Shown here: positions 56,692-64,000 of the stretch, piece after piece | Layout of the letters: each line of letters begins with the position of its first letter | Position numbering within the stretch: position 1 is the stretch's first letter | Origin: Bdellovibrio bacteriovorus | GTDB lineage: Bacteria; Bdellovibrionota; Bdellovibrionia; Bdellovibrionales; Bdellovibrionaceae | Reading direction: 5' to 3' | Assembly: GCF_001592755.1 (NCBI RefSeq) | Contig: NZ_LUKF01000019.1 | Span: forward strand, 124,001 to 188,000 | Length of the DNA: 64,000 bases | Made by a program: the position numbers and the translations under genes | The notes under the pieces: generated by a model | Database searches by the model: none | What the model was told of the DNA's origin: nothing | Seen by the model: the letters and a program-made list of their open reading frames with translations, nothing else

Positions 56692-57623
56692 TGTCCTCTC
56701 TCCTCCAAGAAGACTCATATTGGATGCGCAAGGCTTTAAATCTTGCGCGTAAAGCAGCGGACAAAGGAGAAGTTCCTATTGCCGCTCTTCTTGTTGGACC
56801 TGAGGGCCTGATTTCTTGGGCCATCAATACTCGTGAACGACAACAAACTCCTTTGGGCCACGCTGAACTCTTCGCCCTTCATAAAGCTTCTCAGAAAAAA
56901 CAAAGCTGGCGACTGAGTGACTGCACTTTGTATGTCACCCTGGAACCTTGTGTGATGTGCGCGGGAGCAATTCAACAGGCCCGATTAAAACGCGTTGTTT
57001 ATGGGGCTTCTGATCCCAAGGGCGGCGCGGTTCAAAGTCTTTATCACGTGCTGAACGATCCCCGCTTAAATCATCAAGTAGAAGTTACAAGCGGAGTTCT
57101 TGCCGAAGATTGTGCTGCTCTTCTTCAGGGTTTTTTTCAAGATCGCCGTGAAGAAAAAAAGACTGAAAAATCTGAAAAGGTCTATCGCGAACGCACTTCC
57201 GTTGTGGTGGTTCACAAAAATCAAATTCTTGGATTTCACGCGATTGATCCGACGTCAAAAGCCCCCTATTTCTTTTTACCTGGCGGCGCGATTGAACCGG
57301 GAGAAAGCATTCCTGAAGCGGCCGCTCGTGAATGCCTTGAAGAGACCGGCTATAAAGTCCGCGTGCTAGAAGAAACGGCTTTTGAAAGAAAGTATGATTT
57401 TCCGTGGAATGGGAAGATTCATGCGTGCCGAACCGTGTTTTACCTCGCTGTACTCGATCAAGAATGGACTCCGCCTCACAACGTCCAGGATGCCGATTAT
57501 CACAAAGGTGTTGCATGGATGAGCACGAAAGAGGCTGCGCAGGTCTTTTCATATAACAAAGACATCCTCTGGGCCGTGCAAAAATTGCTGAAAACCGCCC
57601 AAAAGAAATCCGCCTTGCGCTGA
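56691..57623 (+). CDS. TadA-type tRNA adenosine deaminase fused to a Nudix hydrolase
   Basis: This 310-residue protein starts at GTG 56691. Residues 1-150 are a TadA-like deaminase: H57-A-E59 and P86-C87-V-M-C90 bind zinc and catalyse A34-to-inosine conversion in tRNA-Arg. After a Lys/Glu-rich linker (about 152-166), residues 167-305 form a Nudix domain with a full box G199...E205...R213-E-C-L-E-E-T-G-Y221. The reading frame is continuous, so it is a true two-domain protein. The Nudix substrate is unknown. It shares an operon with TerC. Confidence 0.88.
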   Translation: MSSLLQEDSYWMRKALNLARKAADKGEVPIAALLVGPEGLISWAINTRERQQTPLGHAELFALHKASQKKQSWRLSDCTLYVTLEPCVMCAGAIQQARLKRVVYGASDPKGGAVQSLYHVLNDPRLNHQVEVTSGVLAEDCAALLQGFFQDRREEKKTEKSEKVYRERTSVVVVHKNQILGFHAIDPTSKAPYFFLPGGAIEPGESIPEAAARECLEETGYKVRVLEETAFERKYDFPWNGKIHACRTVFYLAVLDQEWTPPHNVQDADYHKGVAWMSTKEAAQVFSYNKDILWAVQKLLKTAQKKSALR

Positions 57624-57652
57624 AGGCCTTAAGGCTGTTACAACGGCCTTTC

Positions 57653-59239
57653 ATGACAACGACAAAATTTACCGATCTTCCCTTAGTTGCCCCTCTTCAA
57701 TTTGCGTTAAAAGAAGCAGGATATGAAAATCCAACACCAATTCAGTTGGCAGCCATCCCTATTCTTTTGCAAGGGAAAGACCTTTTAGGTATCGCTCAAA
57801 CAGGAACTGGAAAAACAGCGGCGTTCAGTTTGCCGATTTTGCAGAATTTAGCAAAACATCATTCGCGTCCGGAAGCAAAGTGCCCACGCGCTTTGATTTT
57901 AACTCCAACTCGTGAGCTGGCGATTCAGATTCACGAAAACATCGAAGCATACAGCAAGCATTTAAAGCTTAAGCACGCGGTGATCTATGGTGGCGTGGGA
58001 CAAAATCCTCAAGTTCGAGCTTTGCAAGCCGGCGTGGATATTCTTGTCGCGACTCCGGGTCGCTTGTTGGATTTATTCTCTCAAAAGTTTTTGCGTTTGG
58101 ATAAAGTGGAAATCTTTGTCTTAGATGAAGCCGACCGTATGCTGGATATGGGATTCATGCAGGATATTAAACGCATTCTGCCTTTGCTTCCTAAAAAACG
58201 TCATAACTTGTTCTTCTCCGCAACAATGCCGCCAGAGATTTCTAAACTTGCTCACAGCATTTTAGTAAATCCAGAAAAAGTAGAAGTGACACCCACGTCT
58301 TCGACAGCAGAAAAAGTCGATCAAAAAGTCATGTACGTTGAGAAGAAAGACAAATTGGATCTATTGATCCATCTTCTTAACGACAACGATCTTTATAAAG
58401 TTCTGGTTTTCGTGCAAATGAAACACGGGGCAAATCGTGTCGTAGATAAACTCGTTAAAGCGAACATCACGGCTGCTGGAATTCATGGCGATAAATCTCA
58501 GAATGCGCGCCAAAGAGCTTTAGAAGATTTCCGCAACGGAGACGTTCGCGTCCTTGTTGCTACGGATATTGCCGCTCGTGGTATCGACATTGAAGGCATC
58601 ACTCACGTTATCAATCTTGAAGTGCCACATATTCCTGAAAGCTATGTTCACCGTATTGGAAGAACAGCGCGCGCCGGAGCATCTGGAGCCGCGATCTCTT
58701 TCTGTACGGCAGAAGAGAAGTCTTTCATGTTTGCGATTGAAAAGGTCACTCGTCAGCCGGTTCCGGTTGTGAAGAACCAACCTTATCACTCAGAAGCCAT
58801 TGAAAAAGCTCAAGTGATGAGTGCGGGTAAAGCCAAAGCCATTCTTGAAGGGCAACGCTTAGAGAACAAAGCGAAGAATCGCGCTGGCCAGAAACCGAAG
58901 CGTTCATTCGGCGGCGGCAGCGGCGGTGGTAAACCGAAAAGCTCTACTCACGGTGGTGGCAACAAGCCGCACCGACAAGATTCAGCGAAGAGCCCTGCGG
59001 CTCACGGTGAAAGCCATAAACCACACAGGCACGAGTCAGGAAAAAGCGACGCTTCTCATGGGGGAAACAAACCTCACAGAGCGGAAACCCCAAAAAGTGG
59101 AAGCTCTCATGGTGGAAGCCACAGTGGAAAACCTGCTAAGGCAACTCCGCACAAAAACAACGGACCTAGCGGTGGTGGAAAAAAATCAGAAGGTCAAAAA
59201 CCGAAAAGAAGATTTTTTGGATTCGGCAGAAAGGGCTAA
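57653..59239 (+). CDS. DEAD-box RNA helicase, RhlE-like
   Basis: This 528-residue helicase has Q motif (PTPIQLAAIP), Walker A (AQTGTGKTAAF), PTRELAIQI, DEAD (VLDEADRMLDMGF), SAT, and HRIGRTARAG. After residue 410 the tail is low-complexity, rich in Gly, His, Lys and Ser, with three repeats of 17-18 residues starting HGGGNKPHR, HGESHKPHR and HGGNKPHR. Such tails bind RNA. Likely role: ribosome assembly or RNA turnover. Confidence 0.95.
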   Translation: MTTTKFTDLPLVAPLQFALKEAGYENPTPIQLAAIPILLQGKDLLGIAQTGTGKTAAFSLPILQNLAKHHSRPEAKCPRALILTPTRELAIQIHENIEAYSKHLKLKHAVIYGGVGQNPQVRALQAGVDILVATPGRLLDLFSQKFLRLDKVEIFVLDEADRMLDMGFMQDIKRILPLLPKKRHNLFFSATMPPEISKLAHSILVNPEKVEVTPTSSTAEKVDQKVMYVEKKDKLDLLIHLLNDNDLYKVLVFVQMKHGANRVVDKLVKANITAAGIHGDKSQNARQRALEDFRNGDVRVLVATDIAARGIDIEGITHVINLEVPHIPESYVHRIGRTARAGASGAAISFCTAEEKSFMFAIEKVTRQPVPVVKNQPYHSEAIEKAQVMSAGKAKAILEGQRLENKAKNRAGQKPKRSFGGGSGGGKPKSSTHGGGNKPHRQDSAKSPAAHGESHKPHRHESGKSDASHGGNKPHRAETPKSGSSHGGSHSGKPAKATPHKNNGPSGGGKKSEGQKPKRRFFGFGRKG

Positions 59240-59515
59240 TTAAGGCCCTTTCACGTCAATAATTTTGCGCGTGTGTTGTTCCACTGAAAACTTAACGGGC
59301 TTTTTCAGTTTCAAACTTTGTTTAAGATTATCCATAAACGGTTCGTTACCCGTCAGTTCATAAACGCTGGGATGAAGCTTAAAGGACACGCGCACTTTCT
59401 CGTTCACGTTTTCAATCTTATACACTTTATCAGTAAATGACTGCGACTTCGGCGCGGATGTCTGCGCCCATGAGATGTGAGAGATCATTAATAACGTCAT
59501 CAGAATGAATTTCAT
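59240..59515 (-). CDS. Small secreted protein next to a protein-glutaminase-like gene
   Basis: This 91-residue protein has a signal peptide ending ISWA-Q (residue 17). The mature part is basic and beta-rich (VYKIENVNEKVRVSFKLHPS, VKFSVEQHTRKI) with no recognised domain. It lies 1 base after the glutaminase-like gene, so both are made together. It could be an inhibitor, chaperone or independent. Confidence 0.65.
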   Translation of the reverse strand: MKFILMTLLMISHISWAQTSAPKSQSFTDKVYKIENVNEKVRVSFKLHPSVYELTGNEPFMDNLKQSLKLKKPVKFSVEQHTRKIIDVKGP

Positions 59516-59516
59516 C

Positions 59517-60455
59517 TTAAAGTCCCTTTTCGCGCTTTAACTGCTCTCGCTCATAAGCCAGCATACTTTGTTCTTCACGTCGGGCATCTAATTCCTGCTC
59601 TGCCTGCACTGTGTCCGCGGCATGCCACTTCAGACGATTCGGTTCGTTCTTCGCGGATGGCAAAGTTTCACCACGCAAGGGCCCGAGGTTAAAGCGATCG
59701 GTGATATAGGCCAAAGCTTCTTTCTTCGCTTTTGGCGTTGTCAGAAGTTTATCCGTCCACTGTTTGACAGGAACGGGCTTGTCATAAAGAGCGGGATCTA
59801 GAATATGCAACTCAATCCCCTTTTTTGTCTGAACGGCAACAACAGGGGCGACATGGTAATTCCACATGTAGTTTTCAGGATATTGGCGCTTGTCTTCGGG
59901 AATGATAAGTTCCCCTTCTAAAAACATCTTGGCGACACGGATGCCTTTTTTTTCCATTTGCTGTGCAAAAATATGAGCACGAGCGTAACAACCATTCTGA
60001 GTTGCACCGAAAGCATATCTTTCATCTTTCGCAAACTCTGAGAATATTTTTTTCGCTTCATCTTCCGTCAACACAGACACCGGAATATTCCCGGCAGCCG
60101 TTTTCGCTAAAGTCATCGTCGGATAAACGACACCTTTCGGAGCGCTTTCCTTCGGGTCACAGATCTCGGGTTTATTTAAATTATTTAAGGACTTTGAAAG
60201 TGACTGATAAAACTCGGAATAATCCGTCATCGCCGCTGATGTGCCGACTTTTTTTGAAGCGTTTTGATCCGGTAGCAGAGGTTCTTCGTAGTGACCAGCG
60301 GCACTGCATAGTTCTTCGGCCATCATGCGATCACGGGATGAAAAATCATCCGGCGCCGCTTGGACGGCTTCCTTAAACTGGCAGGCTTCTTGGGGGGTGA
60401 GGGCCCAAGAAAAGTGGAAACTAAAAAGGAATAACAATACGTACATAAAACGCAT
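59517..60455 (-). CDS. Secreted protein-glutaminase-like enzyme
   Basis: This 312-residue protein has a signal peptide ending SWA-L (residue 18) and a helical pro-like region to about 125. The catalytic domain has C156 (NGCYARAH), H201 (NYHVAPVV) and D220 (HILDPALYD), matching the Cys-His-Asp order of protein-glutaminases, which deamidate Gln side chains in proteins. A charged helix closes the C-terminus. It could modify prey proteins. Similarity is from motif memory, so the exact activity is tentative. Confidence 0.72.
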   Translation of the reverse strand: MRFMYVLLFLFSFHFSWALTPQEACQFKEAVQAAPDDFSSRDRMMAEELCSAAGHYEEPLLPDQNASKKVGTSAAMTDYSEFYQSLSKSLNNLNKPEICDPKESAPKGVVYPTMTLAKTAAGNIPVSVLTEDEAKKIFSEFAKDERYAFGATQNGCYARAHIFAQQMEKKGIRVAKMFLEGELIIPEDKRQYPENYMWNYHVAPVVAVQTKKGIELHILDPALYDKPVPVKQWTDKLLTTPKAKKEALAYITDRFNLGPLRGETLPSAKNEPNRLKWHAADTVQAEQELDARREEQSMLAYEREQLKREKGL

Positions 60456-60567
60456 GCTTCTTTTTCGGAATTTTTACGCTCGCGCCAAAGGGGTCTGACC
60501 TGGACTTTCGCCTGTTTTCACGAAAGAAAATGTGGCTCTTCAGAGGGGCGTTTGCTTTAGTTTTTAT

Positions 60568-61584
60568 ATGAATCAAAAAGAAGCTCTATTAAAACTCGAC
60601 GAAGTCTTAGATCAATGGATTAGCACCCCAATGGGAAGAAGAACTTTTTTAAGTTCTCTTCCTCTTTTGATGGCAGCATGCGCGACCGAACAACACCGTC
60701 AGCGCGAAGGAAATCTGCGTGGTGATGAAACAACTTTGACCTATGATCAAGAAAGAAACCTGACGAAGGAAGCTTTGCCACAAATGCGTAAAGACTATCC
60801 ACCGGTGCAAAACCCCCAGCTACAATCTTATATTTCTCAATTGGGTCGTAAAATCGTGACCGCGAACAATCTTCAAGGAAATCCCTACAACTACAACTTC
60901 ACGGTGGTGGATGTAGGATACGTGAATGCCTTCGCACTTCCTGCGGGAACTATTTTCGTGACGGCTCCCCTCATCGCAATGGCGGATTCCGAAGCAGAAC
61001 TTGCCGGAGTGATCGGGCACGAAGTAGGTCACGTCAAAGCACGTCACACGGCTCAACGCATGGATGCAGCTAAAAAAGCCGAAGGTAAATCTTGGATGTA
61101 TGCCGCAGGCGGAGGAATCCTGGGTGGAGCTTTGGGTTACGGCATCGGCAAACTGCTATGCAATCAAGGTGATGATCAATGTATGCAGAAAGCCACCGCC
61201 TATGGACTTGCTGCAGGAGCAGGTGGTGGTTTGCTGGTGCAGAAGTATGCGTTTATGGCGAACTCTCGTGAAGATGAAATGGAAGCAGATCGTATCGGCT
61301 TTAGAACTTCCGTAGCTGCTGGCTACGATAAAGACAAAGTCGGTCTTTTCTATGAAAAGCTTCTTAAGATGGAAGAACAGTCCAAAGGAGAACAGAATAA
61401 AATGCTTTCCTCCTTAGCAGACGCTATGAGCACACACCCACCAAGTCGCGAACGTGTTGTGCAGATGAATCAAATGGCCGCCGAGCAAAGAAACAGTCCA
61501 CGTACCATTGTTTCTACGAAAGAATTTGATCGCATGAAGTTACTTTGCGGAGAACTCACAAAGAAGAAACAAAAGACAGGATAG
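60568..61584 (+). CDS. M48-family metalloprotease lipoprotein with Tat-like signal
   Basis: This 338-residue protein has a long n-region, then MGRRTFLSSLPLLMAAC, a twin-arginine plus lipobox signal with R24-R25 and Cys38. HEVGH at 151-155 and the Glu in EDEMEADRIGF form the M48 zinc site; AFALPAGTIFVT is also typical. Members such as BepA and LoiP act in outer-membrane quality control. A Gly-rich hydrophobic stretch (about 174-190) is unusual. The start is either ATG 60568 or GTG 60532; neither has a good site. Confidence 0.88.
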   Translation: MNQKEALLKLDEVLDQWISTPMGRRTFLSSLPLLMAACATEQHRQREGNLRGDETTLTYDQERNLTKEALPQMRKDYPPVQNPQLQSYISQLGRKIVTANNLQGNPYNYNFTVVDVGYVNAFALPAGTIFVTAPLIAMADSEAELAGVIGHEVGHVKARHTAQRMDAAKKAEGKSWMYAAGGGILGGALGYGIGKLLCNQGDDQCMQKATAYGLAAGAGGGLLVQKYAFMANSREDEMEADRIGFRTSVAAGYDKDKVGLFYEKLLKMEEQSKGEQNKMLSSLADAMSTHPPSRERVVQMNQMAAEQRNSPRTIVSTKEFDRMKLLCGELTKKKQKTG

Positions 61585-61593
61585 TTTGAAATT

Positions 61594-61620
61594 AAAAAGC
61601 CGGAGTTCATCCGGCTTTTT
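61594..61620. terminator. Bidirectional terminator
   Basis: 11-bp perfect stem AAAAAGCCGGA/TCCGGCTTTTT with loop GTTCA; serves the M48 gene and the convergent response regulator. Confidence 0.9.
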
Positions 61621-61641
61621 CTTTTAATTTTTTTAAAGAAC

Positions 61642-62361
61642 TTATTCCGGTGATTCCAAACGGTAACCGAGTGAAGGCACCGCCACAATACGACCATTGA
61701 ACTTACTGATCTTACGTTTCAAATAGTTGATCTGAGAATCCACGTTACGAGAAGTCACTTCGGTGTCTCCCCATATTTCCGTCAGACATTTTTCGCGCGT
61801 AACCAGATTGTTTTTAGCCGCCACCAGCATTTTCAGAATATCAAATTGCTTCGGCGTTAAACCAACCTCTTCACCATCTACGAAAACCTGACGAGACAAA
61901 AGATTCATTTTCAAATTAGAAGCCGTCAATTCAGAAGCCGCTTCAGGTTCTTTTTCCGATAAACGAGCTTTGATTCTCAGAATCAATTCTTTCACGTGGA
62001 ATGGCTTAGAGATAAAGTCATCCGCACCTGTTTCAAAAGCTTTGATTCTTTCATCGATGGTCGCCGCGCCAGATACGAAAATGATCGGTGTGTTTTTCGT
62101 TGTTGCGCTTTCACGCACCATGCGACATACATCCACACCCATCAAACCAGGCATTTTGTAATCTAACAAAATCAGATCAGGTCTTTTTTCATTAATAAGT
62201 TTTACCGCAGAGTTGCTGTCAGAAGTGTAGGTGCACTCATACGTCGCACTGAGAATTTCAGCCAAAAGCTTACAGCTCTCTTCGTAGTCATCAACTATAA
62301 CAATCTTTTTTGCTGCCAAATCCGCACCTCGCAAAGGATTGCTGGAAGTAAACATGTTCAT
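61642..62361 (-). CDS. OmpR-type response regulator
   Basis: This 239-residue regulator has a receiver domain (18-135) with acidic pair D24-D25, phosphoacceptor D67 (LLDYKMPG), Ser97 and K119 (SKPF). A winged-helix DNA-binding domain follows (LTPKQFDILKMLVAAKNN... SRNVDSQINYLKRKI... VPSLGYRL). No kinase is adjacent; the orphan kinase at 45990 is too far to pair by position. It starts at ATG 62361; an ATG two codons later is possible. Confidence 0.93.
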   Translation of the reverse strand: MNMFTSSNPLRGADLAAKKIVIVDDYEESCKLLAEILSATYECTYTSDSNSAVKLINEKRPDLILLDYKMPGLMGVDVCRMVRESATTKNTPIIFVSGAATIDERIKAFETGADDFISKPFHVKELILRIKARLSEKEPEAASELTASNLKMNLLSRQVFVDGEEVGLTPKQFDILKMLVAAKNNLVTREKCLTEIWGDTEVTSRNVDSQINYLKRKISKFNGRIVAVPSLGYRLESPE

Positions 62362-62416
62362 ATTTGAAAACTATCTCCCGATCAAATTGAAAAGACAAGC
62401 TGCATGGGGTCCAGTT

Positions 62417-62779
62417 TTAAACACCCTTATATTTAATGCGCTTGGACTCAAGTATTTTCTTAAGTTGATCGCGTTTGTCACCCTGAATTTCGATTATACC
62501 ACTTTTTGGGGAAAGAATGTGAGTACCGCCAACGCCGCACTTTGCTTTGAGTTCCTTAGTTAGGTTTTTGAGGAACTCCTCGTTTCTGGGAAAACCATCC
62601 ATCACCGTGACCGTTTTTCCGCCTCTGCCGCCTTTTTCAATGCGAAAGACAACAGTGTACTGCCCGTCAGTTACAGAGTCCTCAGGCACGCAGGTACACT
62701 CGGCCTGAAGCTGTTTACATTTAGGACAACGGATGTTCTCTTTTGGATCAGTGCTAAAAACTAAGCGAGTATTTTTCAT
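62417..62779 (-). CDS. SUI1/eIF1-like translation factor
   Basis: This 120-residue protein has an N-terminal zinc knuckle (C18-x2-C21, C28, C30) and a SUI1 fold with FRIEKGGRGGKTVTVMDGFP, LTKELKAKCGVGGT and IEIQGDKRDQLKKIL. Bacterial YciH-type proteins affect fidelity of initiation. It overlaps the upstream SpoVR gene by four bases, giving coupled translation. Confidence 0.92.
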   Translation of the reverse strand: MKNTRLVFSTDPKENIRCPKCKQLQAECTCVPEDSVTDGQYTVVFRIEKGGRGGKTVTVMDGFPRNEEFLKNLTKELKAKCGVGGTHILSPKSGIIEIQGDKRDQLKKILESKRIKYKGV

Positions 62780-64000
62780 GAACCGGAGCTTTCTGAATTC
62801 GATGGATTCGGAGTGGGCTCTTCACCCAACTTATGCTGTGTATACTCCTTTCCGTCGAATCTAAAAAGCTGCGGGGTTTCATCCATGATTGTCGCTAGGT
62901 TTACCGGGCGTTTCCACATTTTGAAGACGTTTTTAAGGGTCTCGCTCATGAAATCCGGCTGCATATCGATGCCCTCATGCAAATGTGTCAGCAAAAGCTC
63001 GCCGCGATTTTCAAAGTTCGCATCTTCGATACGAATGATCGGCTGACCGAAGTTTGTCATATGGAACAGCAACTGAGCTTTAATAGCCTTGAAGTCTTTG
63101 GTATCGACCTCAAACTTACCGGTCTTCTTATTGAACTTGTATACAAACAATTTGTTACGAGCGCAGAAGTCTTCCGTCAGGAATTGGTCAATGAACGTAA
63201 CGTCGTTACAGACTTTACGAACTTCAAAGATTTTTTCACGTCCTAAACGCAAATCCTTGTTCCAATTCTTACGTTCACGAACGTCATCGCATTCTTCCCA
63301 TTCGCGACCGAATTGACCTTTGTTCCATCTTTCTTCGATATCACGGAACAGTTCAATACCCACTTTATACGGATTGTATCCATTCGGTGCCATTGCCATC
63401 GTTCCACTATGGTGATCAGCAAAGTCGATGATCTCTGAATCATTTAAGATCTTCGTCGTCATCAAATGCGAATGCCAATACGAAGCCCAACCTTCATTCA
63501 TGGTTTTCGTCATTCCCTGCGGAGAGAAGTAATAAGCTTCATCGCGGATGATCGAAAGCACGTCTTGCTGCCAGTCTGTTAACGGAGCATGGTGAATAAA
63601 GAAATTAAGAATGTCTTTTTCAGGCTCTTGCGGGAAGCGTTGAGCGCGGTGTTGCGCTTCTTCCTCCGCCTTCTTTTTTTGTTCTTCGACAAAAGATGGC
63701 GGATTGATGTAGTCACGCATGTAAGAGCGATCCACGCGCAAAAGATAATTCGGCTCTTGCGGACGTGACTCTGTCGGCTTAGCCACAGACTTTTCCACAT
63801 ACGGACTGTAACGATCGATTAAATTTTCTAAACTAAGGCAAACATCAATGAAGTTTTCCACAGTTTCATATCCGTAACGATCCATGTAGCGACGAATGCG
63901 TGTCGCGTGGTTCGCCATCTGGTCCATCATTTTACGATTCGTTTTTGAGAACCAGATATTGTTCTTAAAGAAATCGCAGTGACCATACACGTGAGCCATC
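62776..64000 (-). CDS. SpoVR-family protein (5' end beyond the right edge)
   Basis: The 408 visible codons match SpoVR: MAHVYGHCDFFKNNIWF at the edge, then WQQDVLSIIRDEAYYF, GWASYWHSHLMT, and PNGYNPYKVGIELFRDIEERW. The MAHVYGH motif is normally internal, so the true start lies right of base 64000. SpoVR is reported in spore-coat formation in Bacillus and stress or dormancy in other bacteria, often with PrkA and YeaH. The C-terminus has a Ser/Pro tail (PTPNPSNSESSGS). Confidence 0.92.
   Translation of the reverse strand, partial: MAHVYGHCDFFKNNIWFSKTNRKMMDQMANHATRIRRYMDRYGYETVENFIDVCLSLENLIDRYSPYVEKSVAKPTESRPQEPNYLLRVDRSYMRDYINPPSFVEEQKKKAEEEAQHRAQRFPQEPEKDILNFFIHHAPLTDWQQDVLSIIRDEAYYFSPQGMTKTMNEGWASYWHSHLMTTKILNDSEIIDFADHHSGTMAMAPNGYNPYKVGIELFRDIEERWNKGQFGREWEECDDVRERKNWNKDLRLGREKIFEVRKVCNDVTFIDQFLTEDFCARNKLFVYKFNKKTGKFEVDTKDFKAIKAQLLFHMTNFGQPIIRIEDANFENRGELLLTHLHEGIDMQPDFMSETLKNVFKMWKRPVNLATIMDETPQLFRFDGKEYTQHKLGEEPTPNPSNSESSGS

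Noticed and set aside
45990-62361. Two-component pair of the histidine kinase at 45990 and response regulator at 61642
   Set aside because: They are 14 kb apart on opposite strands; nothing but co-occurrence in the window links them.

Overview
The window looks like a chromosomal segment of a Bdellovibrio-type predatory bacterium (Bdellovibrionota). The basis is gene content and style: many secreted and lipidated proteins, several secreted metalloproteases, an A2-type caa3 oxidase, strong AAGGAG/GGAGG ribosome sites, frequent GTG/TTG starts, and a SecA whose N-terminus resembles what I remember of Bdellovibrio SecA. No database was consulted. Most of it reads as ordinary core chromosome; I see no insertion sequence, prophage, CRISPR array or rRNA.

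Layout. 1-3630: 5' part of an alpha-2-macroglobulin-like gene running off the left edge. 3.8-7.8 kb: a small membrane protein, SodC lipoprotein, fumarylacetoacetate-hydrolase-family protein, a beta-barrel, an orphan LtaS-type membrane domain, maleylacetoacetate isomerase and a second small membrane protein. 7.9-13.8 kb: a minus-strand caa3 cytochrome oxidase operon (cytochrome c, Sco, subunits II, I, III, IV, heme O synthase). 14-19.2 kb: two alpha/beta hydrolases and a FabG-like reductase, divergent from a KAS III-like enzyme and an acyl-CoA ligase, possibly one lipid pathway. 19.3-27 kb: secreted proteins (PLD family, matrixin-like protease, BamE-like lipoprotein and others) and RsgA. 27-31.8 kb: a zinc-ribbon gene, secA, a 741-bp gap with two large related palindromic elements, then trmL. 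32-35 kb: glnB, glnA and a GcvH-like protein without the lipoyl lysine. 35-45 kb: transporter, chemoreceptor, parvulin, ClpP, GYF_2/PilZ protein, PQQ-type dehydrogenase with a cytochrome c motif, and a SnoaL/HxlR pair. 45-49.4 kb: IF-1, RRM protein, histidine kinase, small conserved genes, a chain of hairpins and a CAU tRNA. 50-54.7 kb: macromolecular-synthesis cluster rpsU-yqeY-dnaG-rpoD. 54.8-64 kb: a secreted HExxH protein, TerC, a TadA-Nudix fusion, a DEAD-box helicase, a secreted protein-glutaminase-like enzyme with a small partner, an M48 protease, a response regulator, a SUI1 protein and SpoVR (cut by the right edge).

The observation I find most unusual is the pair of palindromic elements between trmL and secA. 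Each has a 29-31 bp perfect inverted-repeat stem. The two stems differ in sequence but are perfectly paired within each copy. They enclose a core made of smaller hairpins that share a 22-nt identical block, and one inner hairpin also changes by paired substitutions. This suggests selection on a folded structure. Other leads are a condensing-enzyme homologue without its catalytic His and Asn, a GcvH-like protein without lysine but with a long acidic tail, the TadA-Nudix fusion, and the protein-glutaminase-like gene pair.
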